A stretch of DNA of 64,000 nt from Sorangium sp025924095 (lineage in GTDB: Bacteria; Myxococcota_A; Polyangia; Polyangiales; Polyangiaceae): the NCBI RefSeq assembly GCF_051521505.1, contig NZ_CP150356.1, positions 4,774,001 through 4,838,000 on the forward strand, given 5' to 3'. The notes beneath the pieces were generated by a model that saw nothing but the letters and a program-made list of their open reading frames with translations, had not been told where the DNA came from and made no database searches. The position numbers were made by a program, and so were the translations under genes. Positions 50,766-60,161 of this stretch are shown here, piece by piece. The first letter of the stretch is position 1; the number at the start of each line of letters is the position of its first letter.

Positions 50766-52529
50766 TCAAAAATCGAAGCGAGCGCCCACCGTCGGCGCCA
50801 CGCTGAAGAACACGCCGCCCACCAGCGCATCGCCGTTGAACCACCCATAGCCGTCGGGCCCGGCGTTGACCCCGCTGACATCTTTCTCATCGCTCCACTT
50901 CGGCAGCGACACGGCGACGTGCGCGGGCAGCTCCAGGCCGACGTTCAGCTCGACATGCCGGCCGAGCGGCAGGCCCACGCGCACCTCGGGCGTGACGAAG
51001 ACGAAGCGGGCAGGCTGGATCTGCACAATGGTGCCCACCTCACGGCGCACCTGGTCGCGCGCGGTGAAGTCGCCTCGCCGCGCGTCCGACATCGACCCGA
51101 ACAGGCCGCCAGCGCCGAGCCGGAAGCGGATCGGCAGGCCCGCGTCGAGCGTATAGCCGAGCCACCCGCCCAGGAAGAGACCGCCGAGCCTGAGCACGTC
51201 GTCGACGTCGACGTCGACCTCTTTCGGAGGCTCACTGACGATGTTCAGCGATGTGCTCCGGCCGCTGATTTTTTGCGTTGCCGAGAGCGCGCCGATCGCC
51301 ACACCGAAGCTGAAGCCAGAGCTCTGCTCGTACCCGCCGCGCAGCACCCCGTACCTCCCGACGCCGGCGCCACGGCGGCACTCCCCAGGACAGTTGCCCG
51401 CGATGTCCCCCTGGAAGTCCGGCACGAACAGCGCCGCCGTGCTGAGCTCCACGAGGAAGTGCGGCGGCGGCGGCGGCTTGCGCCAGAAAGGCGACCTGGG
51501 GTCGCGCGAGAGCGGCACGGTCAGCGCCTTGCGCTCATCGCGCCGGAGCGACACCTCGCGCCGCTCGGGCAGAAACCCCTCGGCCGTCACCTCGACCGTA
51601 TGCTGGCCCGCCCGGACCTGGCCTTCCCAGAGACCACGGCCGAGCTCCACGGCATCGATCGACACCCGCGCGTCGACGGGCAGGGGCGCGACGCGCAGCG
51701 TGGCGTCGAGCACCTCGGCCTCGAGCCGCAGCTGCTCGACCTCGTTCACGCGAACCGTCACGTTCGCTGGCACGGTGCCCAGGCGCCCCTCGCCGCGCAG
51801 GAGCACCACGTGCCTGCCCGGCGCGAGCGGCAGCGAGAGCGGCGCCGCGGAGGTCTTGCCCACGCGGGCGCCGTCGACGACCACCTCCAGCTCCCGGCCG
51901 CGCACCTCGGCGACCTGGAGCGTCCCCGTCTGCCGCAGCCGGCGCAGGGTTGCCGAGACGCGCGCGGTCTGCCCGCCCGCGACCTCGACGCGCGCCTCGA
52001 ACGGCTCGAACCCCTCCTTGTAGACGCGCACGCCGTGGCTGCCCGCCGCGAGCCGGAGCGGCTCGAGCAGCGGGAACTCACCCCGGCTCTGCCCATCGAC
52101 GGTGATCGCCGCGCCGGCCTCGGCGCCCTGGATGTCGACGGTGCCGACGAGGCCGCGCAGCTCGACCACCCTGCGCTGGAGGGCGTCCTTGGTCTTGGCG
52201 TCCAGGGTGTCTGAAAAGTCGCGCAGCGCGGCCTCGAACAGGTCGAGCGCCTCGTCGAAGCGATGGAGACGCTCGAGGCAGATGGCCGCGAATCTCGTGG
52301 CGCTCTCGGTGGGGTAGAGCTCCCTCGACGCCTTGAACTCCGCGAGCGCCGCGCTGAGGGCACCCGCGTTGTAGAGCGTCTTGCCCTTCACGAAGCGAGA
52401 CTTCGCCTCGCTCCACCTGTCCCCTGCGCCCTCGCCGGCAGCCGGCGCGGGCTGGGCGAGCGCGTTCCCCCACGGGAGGAGCACGGTGAAGATCAGCATC
52501 GCCAGCGCTGCTGTCCTGCCAGAACGCAT
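50766..52529 (-). CDS. TPR/PEGA envelope protein with barrel-like C-terminus
   Basis: Exported 587-residue protein. Signal peptide MRSGRTAALAMLIFTVLLPW ending near NALAQ. A helical TPR-like region (about 35-120; WSEAKSRFVKGKTLYNAGAL) is followed by PEGA-type beta repeats (AITVDGQSRGEFPLLEPLRL, VVDGARVGKTSAAPLSLPLA, VSIDAVELGRGLWEGQVRAG) that occur in envelope and peptidoglycan-linked proteins. The last 210 residues look like an outer-membrane beta-barrel or porin-type domain ending in the aromatic GARFDF, a typical barrel C-terminus. It is followed 18 bp later on the same strand by the Kelch lipoprotein gene, so the two may be cotranscribed and act together at the surface. Confidence 0.8.
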   Translation of the reverse strand: MRSGRTAALAMLIFTVLLPWGNALAQPAPAAGEGAGDRWSEAKSRFVKGKTLYNAGALSAALAEFKASRELYPTESATRFAAICLERLHRFDEALDLFEAALRDFSDTLDAKTKDALQRRVVELRGLVGTVDIQGAEAGAAITVDGQSRGEFPLLEPLRLAAGSHGVRVYKEGFEPFEARVEVAGGQTARVSATLRRLRQTGTLQVAEVRGRELEVVVDGARVGKTSAAPLSLPLAPGRHVVLLRGEGRLGTVPANVTVRVNEVEQLRLEAEVLDATLRVAPLPVDARVSIDAVELGRGLWEGQVRAGQHTVEVTAEGFLPERREVSLRRDERKALTVPLSRDPRSPFWRKPPPPPHFLVELSTAALFVPDFQGDIAGNCPGECRRGAGVGRYGVLRGGYEQSSGFSFGVAIGALSATQKISGRSTSLNIVSEPPKEVDVDVDDVLRLGGLFLGGWLGYTLDAGLPIRFRLGAGGLFGSMSDARRGDFTARDQVRREVGTIVQIQPARFVFVTPEVRVGLPLGRHVELNVGLELPAHVAVSLPKWSDEKDVSGVNAGPDGYGWFNGDALVGGVFFSVAPTVGARFDF

Positions 52530-52584
52530 CGTCGGACTTCCTCGCGACCGTCATCGCGGTTGCATGGCGCGTGCCCGAGCGGTG

Positions 52585-54357
52585 TTATTTGAAATCGTCG
52601 GGGATCAGATCGTCTTTCGGAGTGGCGGTCGTCGGGGGCGCCGGACGCTCCGTCACGCTCGGCGCTCCCGCTGCCTTCGCGCCCGGCGACGCTTTTGCGC
52701 CCGGCGACGCTTTTGCGCCCGGAGGCGCCGCGGGGCCGGGCTTCTCCGGATCGAGCCGCAGTGAGGCAGGGGAGGGGCCGGTATCGGTCATGATCACCTC
52801 GGCCCTGAGCTCGTCCTTTCCCTTGACAAGCCGGACTTGATGCCTGCTCCCCGGCGCGCCTTCGATCGTCACCTCGCCGCCCCGGACCTCCGCCGGTCTC
52901 CCGTCGATCTCGACCGACGCATCGGCTGGCACGACGAACAGCTTCCCTCGCTGGACGGCGGGCAGAGGCGTACTCGCGGGCGGCGCGGGCGGCAGCACGA
53001 CCGCAGCGGCCGCGCTCGCCGCGAGACCGCTGACTGGCAAGCTCTCCTCCTGGCGCGACGATCTGGACAGGACGAAGGCGACGATTCCGGCGGCCGCCAC
53101 GAGCCCCGCCGCCGCGGACGCCCTCCCTGGCCAGCGCGCTGGAGGGGCGCTCGTGTCCCTCGCCCGCGGGCTCGTCTCGCGGTCGCGGGTGGTGCTCGTG
53201 CTGATGCTCGACTCCGCCGTCGTCGTGTTCAGCGCACGGTCGGTCGGTCCGCGCGTCGTCCCGGGCTTCGCCACGGTCCCAGGCGCCTCCACGGTCACCG
53301 TCGTGTCCCCGCCGCTGATCCCCCCTTGCACGACGATGCGCGCGATCCGCCGGTGCGCGTCGTCCGCAGCGTGGACCAGCGAGAGCCTCGCCGCGACCTT
53401 GGCACGGGTCTCCGGGCTGACGGGGACCAGGAGCTCCTCCCGGAGGGCAAATCCACCGAGCAGGAGCGGGCGGATCGTGTCGAGCATCGCCGCCGCGGTG
53501 GGGAATCGCTCGCCGGTGTCGAGCCCGAGCGCGCCGTGCACCACGGCTGCCACCTCCGGCTCGACCCAGGGCGCGAACGTCTGGACCGAGCGTGGCGTCT
53601 GCGCGCAAATCGCCATGATCAGGTCGCCGAAGGCGGCAATGTGCCCGTGCGGGAGCGCCCCCGCGAGCGCGGCGTAGAGCACCATGCCGAGCGACCAGAT
53701 GTCGGTGCGGTAGTCGATGTCGCTGAGGCCCCGGGCCTGCTCGGGCGACATGTAGATCGGCGAACCGAGGATCCCTCCGGTGCGGGTGAGGCCCGTGGTC
53801 GGGCCGCCCTGGCTCGGCTCCGGCTTGATCTTGGCGATCCCGAAATCGAGGATCTTGACGACGATCTCGCCGTCCCCGCGCCGGGCGAGGAACAGGTTGG
53901 CGGGCTTGATGTCCCGGTGCACGACGCGCGCCTCGTGCGCCTTCTGCAGGCCGAGGCAGACCTGCGCCGCGATCCGGAGGGCGGTGTCGGGTTCCAGGCA
54001 CTCGACCCGGTCGAGCAGGTGCTGGAGGTCCTCTCCTTCCAGGAGCTCCATCACCATGTAGGGGACCTTGCGCTCGGGATCCGTCCCCGCATCGAGCACC
54101 CGGACCATGTGCTCGGTGTCGATCGCGCCCATCGCCTTCACCTCGCGCTGGAAGCGCAGGAGGCTGTTCTTGCCTGGAACGACGTGGGCTCCGTCGATGC
54201 ACTTCAGCGCGACGCGCTCGCCGGTCTCGACGTGCTCGGCCTCGTAGACCGCGCCCATCCCCCCTTGTCCGAGCAGGCGGATAACCCGGTACTTTTCGCC
54301 GAAGCGCTCTCCAATCAAAGCGTCAGCAGCGTAGACGAGGCGGGCGGCCGGGCGCAA
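52585..54357 (-). CDS. Membrane Ser/Thr kinase with periplasmic PEGA-like domain
   Basis: Hanks-type kinase, 590 residues. Kinase domain about 20-290: GQGGMGAVYEAE, HRDIKPAN (about 145), DFGIAK, then the APE-like SPEQARG. A Thr/Ser-rich juxtamembrane stretch (TTTAESSISTSTTRDRE) could hold autophosphorylation sites. One transmembrane helix (about 410-430, AAAGLVAAAGIVAFVL) is followed by an outside PEGA-like beta module (KLFVVPADASVEIDGRPAEV) and three ASPGAK repeats at the end. TTG start at 54357 with AGGGTAG upstream; TTG at codon 14 is an alternative. It lies 55 bp upstream of the TPR/PEGA protein on the same strand, so the kinase may control that envelope protein. Confidence 0.88.
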   Translation of the reverse strand: MRPAARLVYAADALIGERFGEKYRVIRLLGQGGMGAVYEAEHVETGERVALKCIDGAHVVPGKNSLLRFQREVKAMGAIDTEHMVRVLDAGTDPERKVPYMVMELLEGEDLQHLLDRVECLEPDTALRIAAQVCLGLQKAHEARVVHRDIKPANLFLARRGDGEIVVKILDFGIAKIKPEPSQGGPTTGLTRTGGILGSPIYMSPEQARGLSDIDYRTDIWSLGMVLYAALAGALPHGHIAAFGDLIMAICAQTPRSVQTFAPWVEPEVAAVVHGALGLDTGERFPTAAAMLDTIRPLLLGGFALREELLVPVSPETRAKVAARLSLVHAADDAHRRIARIVVQGGISGGDTTVTVEAPGTVAKPGTTRGPTDRALNTTTAESSISTSTTRDRETSPRARDTSAPPARWPGRASAAAGLVAAAGIVAFVLSRSSRQEESLPVSGLAASAAAAVVLPPAPPASTPLPAVQRGKLFVVPADASVEIDGRPAEVRGGEVTIEGAPGSRHQVRLVKGKDELRAEVIMTDTGPSPASLRLDPEKPGPAAPPGAKASPGAKASPGAKAAGAPSVTERPAPPTTATPKDDLIPDDFK

Positions 54358-54750
54358 CAGCGGTCTACCCTAGGATCCCGAGCGCTGTCGGCGCTCGGTC
54401 AGTGTGAATTTTTCTACGTTCCGTGCTGATACCATCAGGACGTTCAGCTCCCGGACCGGCCATTCGGCGGCCAGCAGGGGCTGCGCCACGGTGCTAGCGT
54501 CGCGTTTCGAAGGGGTCGTCGACGGGATCATCCGAGCAAGCTCGAACCCCTTGCGTCGCAAGCGACGCGCCGACTGCATAGGGCTCCGTCGCCAGCGTAT
54601 CGCTCGTCTGCGCGCAGCGCACGCCTGCTCTCGTCGTGGCTTCACGCAAGCAAACGAACTATCGCGCCATGGTATTCTGGAGCAGCCAGTCCGATCGGTG
54701 AACGCACACAAGCAAGCTTCTTGCGCTCGACGTCAGTTCTGTCAGTTCCG
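54358..54750. other. Intergenic region, no gene seen
   Basis: About 390 bp between two minus-strand genes. Short minus-strand frames exist (for example a segment AQPLLAAEWPVRELNVLMVS), but none has a start, Shine-Dalgarno or domain. No terminator hairpin with a T-run was found. Confidence 0.4.
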
Positions 54751-56010
54751 TCAGTTCCAGCGGTAGGCCACGCCGAGCGGCAGAGACGCCGCCACGCCGT
54801 CCGCGCCGACGAGGAACAGCGGCGTGGCCTGCAAGAAGAGCGAGCCCGCCGGGCTGTCCATGAGCTTCATGCCGAGCTCGGCGCCGAGGCCCAGAGAAAA
54901 TCCGAGAGGCAAATCGGTCTCGACCGGGCCCTCATCGCCGTAACCGGCGCCGGACCCAGCCGGTAGATACCCACCCTGCTCGTAGACCTCCGCGGTATGC
55001 GTCGCCGTGCCGAAGAGCAGTGTTGAGCCCACCCTGAAGCGCTCACCGAGCAGGTACGACGCCGAGGGGCCGAGCGCGAAGAGAATGCCCTCGCTCGAGT
55101 GAAGGCCGATCTGGGCGCGAAGGCCGAGATCGAGGCGCTCCATCGCCGTATATCCGACGAACCCCGTCGCCCCTGCGAGGAAGGTATCGGTCTCGGCATT
55201 GAAGGAGCACGTCCCGTACCTGGTGATGCAGCCATCGATCTTGCCTGCTTCCAGCCAGAGAAAGCCGACGAGCACGCCCGCCTCATAGACGAAGCGGCCC
55301 GCTGCCCCCGGCGCGGCGGCGCGCGCGCTCCTCGCCTCGCGCGCTCCATCGCGCCGCGCCGCGGGCCGCTGCTCCGGCCTCGACACGGCCGCGGGGGCCG
55401 AGGCCGGCTCCACCGGCGCGGCCGGCGGGACGGCGACGTCCGCGCGCTCCGACTCCCTCAGCGTCACCGTCGTCTGCCAGAACACCTCGCCGCGGTGCGC
55501 GGCGGCCACGACGTGCTCGCCCGGATCCACCGGCAGCTCCTTGTCCCACGCGACCGGATCGAGCGCCGCGCCGTCGATCAGGATCGCCAGCTGGTCCGCG
55601 CCGGCGTCGCCCGCCGAAACGCGCACCCGGAGCCAGGGCACGCGCGGCGCGATCGCCTCGATCCGGCTCCTGGCGAACGCCTCCCGCGCCGCGTCGCCCT
55701 CGGTGCGCGCCGTGGTCAACGCTTCCTGGAAGCCGACCCAGGCCGTGGCCACGGCGCCGAGCCGCTCATGGCAGTAGGCCACATTGAGCTTCGTTCCCAG
55801 GCTCGGCTCCAGCCGCTGGCTCTCCTCGAGCTTGGGGCAGGCCTCGGCGAAGCGCTGCTCGACGAGGAGCGCGCGGCCCTCCCGGAACAGCTTCTCGGCG
55901 GCGCTCTCCTCGGCGGCGACCTGCCGGCCCCAGAGCAGCGCCGAGGCGCCGAGGAGCGCAGCCGAGAGGGGCGCCCAGAGCGTGCGGCGAAACGGACGGA
56001 GCGGGTTCAC
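54751..56010 (-). CDS. TPR protein with outer-membrane-like C-terminal domain
   Basis: Exported 419-residue protein. Signal peptide LWAPLSAALLGASALLW with cleavage near QVAAEE. A TPR-like helical region (AEKLFREGRALLVEQRFAEA, CPKLEESQRLEPSLGTKLNV) covers about 35-110, then a PEGA-like beta segment, a Pro/Ala/Arg-rich linker, and a C-terminal domain of about 160 residues with amphipathic strands (FVYEAGVLVGFLWLEAGKID, RLDLGLRAQIGLHSS) ending in AYRWN, as in an outer-membrane barrel. The GTG start at 56010 follows GGAGGACAAC. The same plan (TPR then barrel) is seen in the 50766-52529 product. A 23-bp duplication lies over its start. Confidence 0.8.
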   Translation of the reverse strand: MNPLRPFRRTLWAPLSAALLGASALLWGRQVAAEESAAEKLFREGRALLVEQRFAEACPKLEESQRLEPSLGTKLNVAYCHERLGAVATAWVGFQEALTTARTEGDAAREAFARSRIEAIAPRVPWLRVRVSAGDAGADQLAILIDGAALDPVAWDKELPVDPGEHVVAAAHRGEVFWQTTVTLRESERADVAVPPAAPVEPASAPAAVSRPEQRPAARRDGAREARSARAAAPGAAGRFVYEAGVLVGFLWLEAGKIDGCITRYGTCSFNAETDTFLAGATGFVGYTAMERLDLGLRAQIGLHSSEGILFALGPSASYLLGERFRVGSTLLFGTATHTAEVYEQGGYLPAGSGAGYGDEGPVETDLPLGFSLGLGAELGMKLMDSPAGSLFLQATPLFLVGADGVAASLPLGVAYRWN

Positions 56011-56042
56011 GTTGTCCTCCGGAGCGGGTTCACGTTGTCCTC
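55997..56042 (-). promoter_or_regulatory. 23-bp tandem duplication of SD plus start, creating a leader ORF
   Basis: Two identical 23-bp units (55997-56019, 56020-56042) each carry a GGAGGACAAC Shine-Dalgarno or its remnant and a GTG start. The upstream GTG (56031-56033) opens an eight-codon frame, MNPLRRTT, whose TGA (56007-56009) overlaps the real GTG start (56008-56010). So a short leader peptide would end exactly on the start of the main gene, giving possible translational coupling. The upstream copy has the weaker Shine-Dalgarno (GAGGACAAC). Confidence 0.7.
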
Positions 56043-56049
56043 GGGGGCG

Positions 56050-56517
56050 CTAGCGGTCGGAGGGGGTCGGAGCGTCGCTCGGGTCCGGGAGGCCGCTCTG
56101 CGGGCACCCGCCCTCGGCCGGAATGCCCAGCACCGTGAAGGTAACCTGCTCCCCTTTCAAGTCGACAACAAACGAGTCCTGGCCGCCGGACTCCCCGAAC
56201 GCGCTGTCGTAGGTCCGCTCCGCGAGGACGGGCCACCTCGCCTCCTCGTCGACCGCAGTCGCGTCGGACACCCGCACATGGTAGACCTGCTCGTCGGAGT
56301 CCGACTCGGTCTCGAACTTGTAATGGGGCCGCGGCGGCTGCTGTGCGTCGTCGAAGACCGTGAGACTGCCGATGGTCTCGGTCTCCCCTGCAAAAGCGCA
56401 GTGAGATGCCGAAAACTCGGGATCGTACGCCTGGACGTCGATCCCGAATGCCATCCTTCCTTCTTCTTCACACGCGGTGAGCAGCAGGGCGAGGGCCAAG
56501 AGAGATGCCTTTTTCAT
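56050..56517 (-). CDS. Lipoprotein, unknown
   Basis: A 155-residue lipoprotein. MKKASLLALALLLTAC gives a clean lipobox (LTAC), with CEEEGRM after it, and AGGAGAACAGAAC precedes the ATG. The mature domain is beta-rich and acidic (AFGIDVQAYDPEFSASHCAF, EQVYHVRVSDATAVDEEAR, FVVDLKGEQVTFTVLGI). No family recognised. It ends about 40 bp upstream of the TPR/barrel gene, on the same strand, and is probably in the same operon. Confidence 0.8.
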   Translation of the reverse strand: MKKASLLALALLLTACEEEGRMAFGIDVQAYDPEFSASHCAFAGETETIGSLTVFDDAQQPPRPHYKFETESDSDEQVYHVRVSDATAVDEEARWPVLAERTYDSAFGESGGQDSFVVDLKGEQVTFTVLGIPAEGGCPQSGLPDPSDAPTPSDR

Positions 56518-56746
56518 GTTCTGTTCTCCTCTTCTTCACGGAAGGTTGGATCCAGCGTCGAGCGCCCCCGAGGCCGCGCCACGGCGTGGCCGCGACGAGC
56601 GCCCGCAGCGCCAGGGCTCGGAGCGCCGGCAGGCCCGTGATGCGTCCTGGGCCGGCGGCCCGCCGGAGCTCCCGCCCGGGGGCGGCCTGTGGTAGCTTCG
56701 CCTCGTCGATGATCCTATTCCGCGCGCCCCCCACGTTCCTTTAGAC

Positions 56747-57496
56747 ATGGACGACGATTTCTCGCGCGGGGCCCCGCGAGGCAGGTTTCCGACGACCCAC
56801 AGGTCGGCCGTCGTCGCGGTCGGCAGCGACGACCCGGCGGAGCGGGCGCGCTCGTTCGAGATCCTCGTGCGCGCCTACTGGAAGCCGGTGTACAAGCACC
56901 TCCGCGTCCGCTGGCGCCTCGAAGGCGAGCGCGCGACCGATCTGACGCAGGGCTTCTTCGCTCGAGCGATCGAGCAGCGCACGTTCTCCGCGTACGACCC
57001 CTCGCTGGCCCTGTTCCGCACCTATCTGAAGATGTGCCTGGACCGCTTCGTCATGAAGGAGGCCGAGAGCAGCGGGCGACAGAAGCGCGGCGGACATGCC
57101 GTGACGCTCAGCCTCGACTTCCCCTCTGCCGAGCGGGAGATTGATGTGCTCGCCGTGCCAGCGCCCGACTCGCTCGACACGTACTTCGACCGGGAGTGGA
57201 CGCGGCACCTGGTCGGGACGGCGGTCGATGCCCTCCGCGAGCGCTGCGAGCGGGGCGGCAAGCAGCTCACCTTCCGCGTCTTCGAGCGCTACGTGCTCGA
57301 CGACGGCGCGGAGGACCGCCCCACCTATGCTGAGCTCGCCGCGGAGCTCGGGATCAAGGTCACCGACGTGACCAACTACCTCGCCTTCGCGCGGCGCGAG
57401 TTCCGCGGTCTGCTCCTCGAGAAGCTGCGGGAGATCACCGGCTCCGAGGCCGAGTTCGAGGCGGAGTCCCGCGCCTTGCTCGGGGGCGTCCGATGA
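56747..57496 (+). CDS. RNA polymerase sigma factor (ECF-like, kinase-associated)
   Basis: Sigma-70 family factor of 249 residues. Region 2-like part about 15-105 (ERARSFEILVRAYWKPVYKH, RATDLTQGFFARAIEQRTFS, LFRTYLKMCLDRFVMKEAES). Region 4-like helix-turn-helix about 195-235 (TYAELAAELGIKVTDVTNYL, AFARREFRGLLLEKLRE). The linker between them is longer than in standard ECF factors. The stop overlaps the start of the dual-kinase gene (ATGA), so the two are coupled; ECF groups with a linked Hanks kinase instead of an anti-sigma factor are known, and phosphorylation by the kinase would be the switch (inference). Confidence 0.85.
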   Translation: MDDDFSRGAPRGRFPTTHRSAVVAVGSDDPAERARSFEILVRAYWKPVYKHLRVRWRLEGERATDLTQGFFARAIEQRTFSAYDPSLALFRTYLKMCLDRFVMKEAESSGRQKRGGHAVTLSLDFPSAEREIDVLAVPAPDSLDTYFDREWTRHLVGTAVDALRERCERGGKQLTFRVFERYVLDDGAEDRPTYAELAAELGIKVTDVTNYLAFARREFRGLLLEKLREITGSEAEFEAESRALLGGVR

Positions 57497-59922
57497 CCTT
57501 CCTCGACGACGCGCGCGTCGGACGCCTCGTCTCGCTGGCGGCCGAGCCCGAGGTCGTCGCGGGCAGGTTCGAGATCGACACGCTGCTCGGCGAGGGCGGC
57601 ATGGGCGTCGTCTTCGAGGCGTGGGACCGCGAGGGGCACCGCAGCGTGGCGCTCAAGCTCCTGCGCGACGTCGACGAGGCGACGAGCGCGCGCTTCGACA
57701 GGGAGGCCGAGGCGCTCGCCGCGCTCTCCCACCCGGGGATCGTCGGCTACGTCGCCCACGGCAGCACCGCGCTGGGCGAGCGGTACCTCGCGATGGAGCG
57801 GCTCGCCGGCGTGACGCTCGCGGAGCGGCTCGTCGAGGGCCCGCTCGGCGTCCGCGACGCGGCGCGCGTCGGGCACGGCGTCGCGGACGCCCTCGCCGCC
57901 GCGCACGAGAAGGGGCTCGTCCACCGGGACATCAAGCCGAGCAACGTCTTCCTGCAGGACGGCGCCGCCGATCGGGTCAAGCTCCTCGATTTCGGGCTCG
58001 CGCGCGGGAAGGACAACGCGCCGGCGGTCACGGGCCCCGGGACGCTCGTCGGCACGCCGAGCTACATGGCGCCCGAGCAGGTGCGCGGCGCGGCGACCCC
58101 CGACGCGCGCACCGACCTGTTCGCGCTGGGCGCGGTGCTCTTCGAGTGCCTGACCGGCCGGGCGCCGTTCACGGGCGCGGACACCGAGGCGGTGCTTGTG
58201 AAGGTCCTCGTCGAGCGGCCTCCCGCGGTGCGGGAGCTCTGTCCGCTCGCCCCGCCGGCGTTCGAGGCGCTCATCGCGCGGATGCTCTCCAAGGACCCCG
58301 GCGGCCGCCCGGCGAGCGCCGCCGAGGTCGCGCGCGAGCTCGCCGCCCTCCTCGCCGACGAGGGCCTCGACGCCGCCCCGGCCGCGGCGGCCGGCGATCC
58401 GGCAGAGCCCACGGCGCCGGGGACGCTGATCGCGGGAAAGTACCGGGTGATCCGGACGCTGGGCAGCGGCGGGATGGGCGTCGTGCTGCTCGCGTGGCAC
58501 GAGCCGCTCGACCGGAACGTGGCGCTGAAGCTCCTGCGCGGCAGGAAGAGCGGCGGGGACGTGGCGCGCTTCCTCCGCGAGGCGCGGGCGACGTCGCGGC
58601 TCGAGAGCGAGCACGCCACGCGGGTGATGGACGTCGGCACGCTCGACGACGACACGCCGTTCATCGTGATGGAGTTCCTGAGCGGCAAGGACCTCGGGCA
58701 GGTCCTGCACGACAGAAAGCGGCTGCCGGTCGGGGTGGCCGTGGACTATGTGCTCCAGGCGGGGGAGGCGATCGCCGAGGCGCACGCGCTCGGCATCGTC
58801 CACCGGGATCTGAAGCCCTCGAACCTGTTCCTCACCACCCGGAGGGACGGCTCGCCGCTCGTCAAGGTGCTCGATTTCGGCATCTCGAAGATGTCGCGCG
58901 CGAGCGACGCTGCGCGCTCCGAGACGCCCCCTGTCGACGCGAGCATCACGGCGCCGGACGCGGTCATGGGCTCTCCGCTCTACATGTCGCCCGAGCAGCT
59001 CGAGAGCACGAAGCGCGTCGACGCCCGCGCCGACATCTGGTCGCTCGGCGTCGTGCTGCAGGAGCTCCTCACCGGCCGTCCGCCGTTCGAGGCGGAGAGC
59101 TTCATGGCCATGGGCGCGAAGATCGCCGCCGGCGCTCCGGTGAGGCTCCGCGACGGCTGCCCGGAGGCGCCGGAGGGCCTCGCGGCGGTGGTGCTCCGCT
59201 GCCTGGAGAAGGATCCGGCGCGGCGCTTTCAGAGCATCGCCGAGCTCGCGCAGGCGCTCGGGCCGCACGCGCCGGAGGGGTCTCGGCTCTCGGTGGAGCG
59301 CATCACCCGCGTCGCCGGGGCCGGCGCCGCGGTCGCTGACGAGCCGGCCGCGCGCCCGGAGGTCGTCGCCTCGGAGCGGGCGATCACCGCGCGCACCTGG
59401 GGTGCGCCGGCCGCTCCCAGGGGGCGGCGCGGCGCGCTCGTCCTGGGCGTGGGCGCGGCGCTCGCGCTCGGCGCGGTGCTGCTCGCCACGCAGCGCGCGC
59501 CGGGGGTCGCGGACGGCATGCCCGCGGCGTCGGCCTCCGTCGCGCCGGCGGCGCCGTCGGCCGAGGTGACGCCGAGCCCGAGCCAGGCCCTCCAGGGCGG
59601 CGCAGCTGCGGCTGCAGCCGCGCCCTCGCCGCCCGCGGCGGCGCCGACTCCGGACGCCGAGGCCTCGGCGGGCGCGCCGCCTTCGCGGGGCGCCGGGCCC
59701 TCGAACGGCGCGCCGCCTTCGCAGCGCGCAGGGCCGGTGGCCGGGGCGCCGTCGCCGAGCCCGCCGGCGCGCCCGCCGTCCAGCGCCCGCGCCCGGCCCG
59801 CCGCGCCGCCGGCCCAGCACAGCCCCCCTGCGGCGCCCGCTGTCGAGCGCTCACGCCCTGCCGCCGAGCCGCCTCCCGGCGACGCCGTGGACCCGATGGA
59901 TCCGGCGCTGATCCGCCGGTAG
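57493..59922 (+). CDS. Tandem double Ser/Thr kinase, membrane-bound
   Basis: An 809-residue protein with two complete Hanks kinase domains. Kinase 1 (about 22-285): GEGGMGVVFEAW, HRDIKPSN (about 143), DFGLAR. Kinase 2 (about 318-585): GSGGMGVVLLAW, HRDLKPSN (about 437), DFGISK. Both have the catalytic Asp and Lys, so neither is an obvious pseudokinase. A linker leads to one transmembrane helix (about 645-667, ALVLGVGAALALGAVLLA) and an Ala/Pro/Ser-rich disordered tail of about 140 residues outside the cytoplasm. Its ATG overlaps the sigma factor stop. Kinase 1 may regulate kinase 2 or the sigma factor (inference). Confidence 0.9.
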   Translation: MTFLDDARVGRLVSLAAEPEVVAGRFEIDTLLGEGGMGVVFEAWDREGHRSVALKLLRDVDEATSARFDREAEALAALSHPGIVGYVAHGSTALGERYLAMERLAGVTLAERLVEGPLGVRDAARVGHGVADALAAAHEKGLVHRDIKPSNVFLQDGAADRVKLLDFGLARGKDNAPAVTGPGTLVGTPSYMAPEQVRGAATPDARTDLFALGAVLFECLTGRAPFTGADTEAVLVKVLVERPPAVRELCPLAPPAFEALIARMLSKDPGGRPASAAEVARELAALLADEGLDAAPAAAAGDPAEPTAPGTLIAGKYRVIRTLGSGGMGVVLLAWHEPLDRNVALKLLRGRKSGGDVARFLREARATSRLESEHATRVMDVGTLDDDTPFIVMEFLSGKDLGQVLHDRKRLPVGVAVDYVLQAGEAIAEAHALGIVHRDLKPSNLFLTTRRDGSPLVKVLDFGISKMSRASDAARSETPPVDASITAPDAVMGSPLYMSPEQLESTKRVDARADIWSLGVVLQELLTGRPPFEAESFMAMGAKIAAGAPVRLRDGCPEAPEGLAAVVLRCLEKDPARRFQSIAELAQALGPHAPEGSRLSVERITRVAGAGAAVADEPAARPEVVASERAITARTWGAPAAPRGRRGALVLGVGAALALGAVLLATQRAPGVADGMPAASASVAPAAPSAEVTPSPSQALQGGAAAAAAAPSPPAAAPTPDAEASAGAPPSRGAGPSNGAPPSQRAGPVAGAPSPSPPARPPSSARARPAAPPAQHSPPAAPAVERSRPAAEPPPGDAVDPMDPALIRR

Positions 59923-60161
59923 CTCGCTTCGAGCCAGATGCTCGTTTCCCCTGGCTGCGCGCGAAAGGGGGAGAGGACCAGCCGTTCCACACGGCGCCGA
60001 CCCCCGGTGGATCGAGCAGAGCGTCAACGCGTCGCGTCTTTGCGACGCACGGCGACGCCGGCTCGCGCGGTGCGTCGATGCCGAACAGGAGCAGAGAGCA
60101 TTAATAAATACACATAACTTACTGTCGGTCGGGAAATGATGGCCGGCAGGAGATCATTGTA

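Noticed and set aside
57376..59820. 814-codon minus-strand frame opposite the double kinase
   Set aside because: Arg/Ala-rich shadow without any domain.
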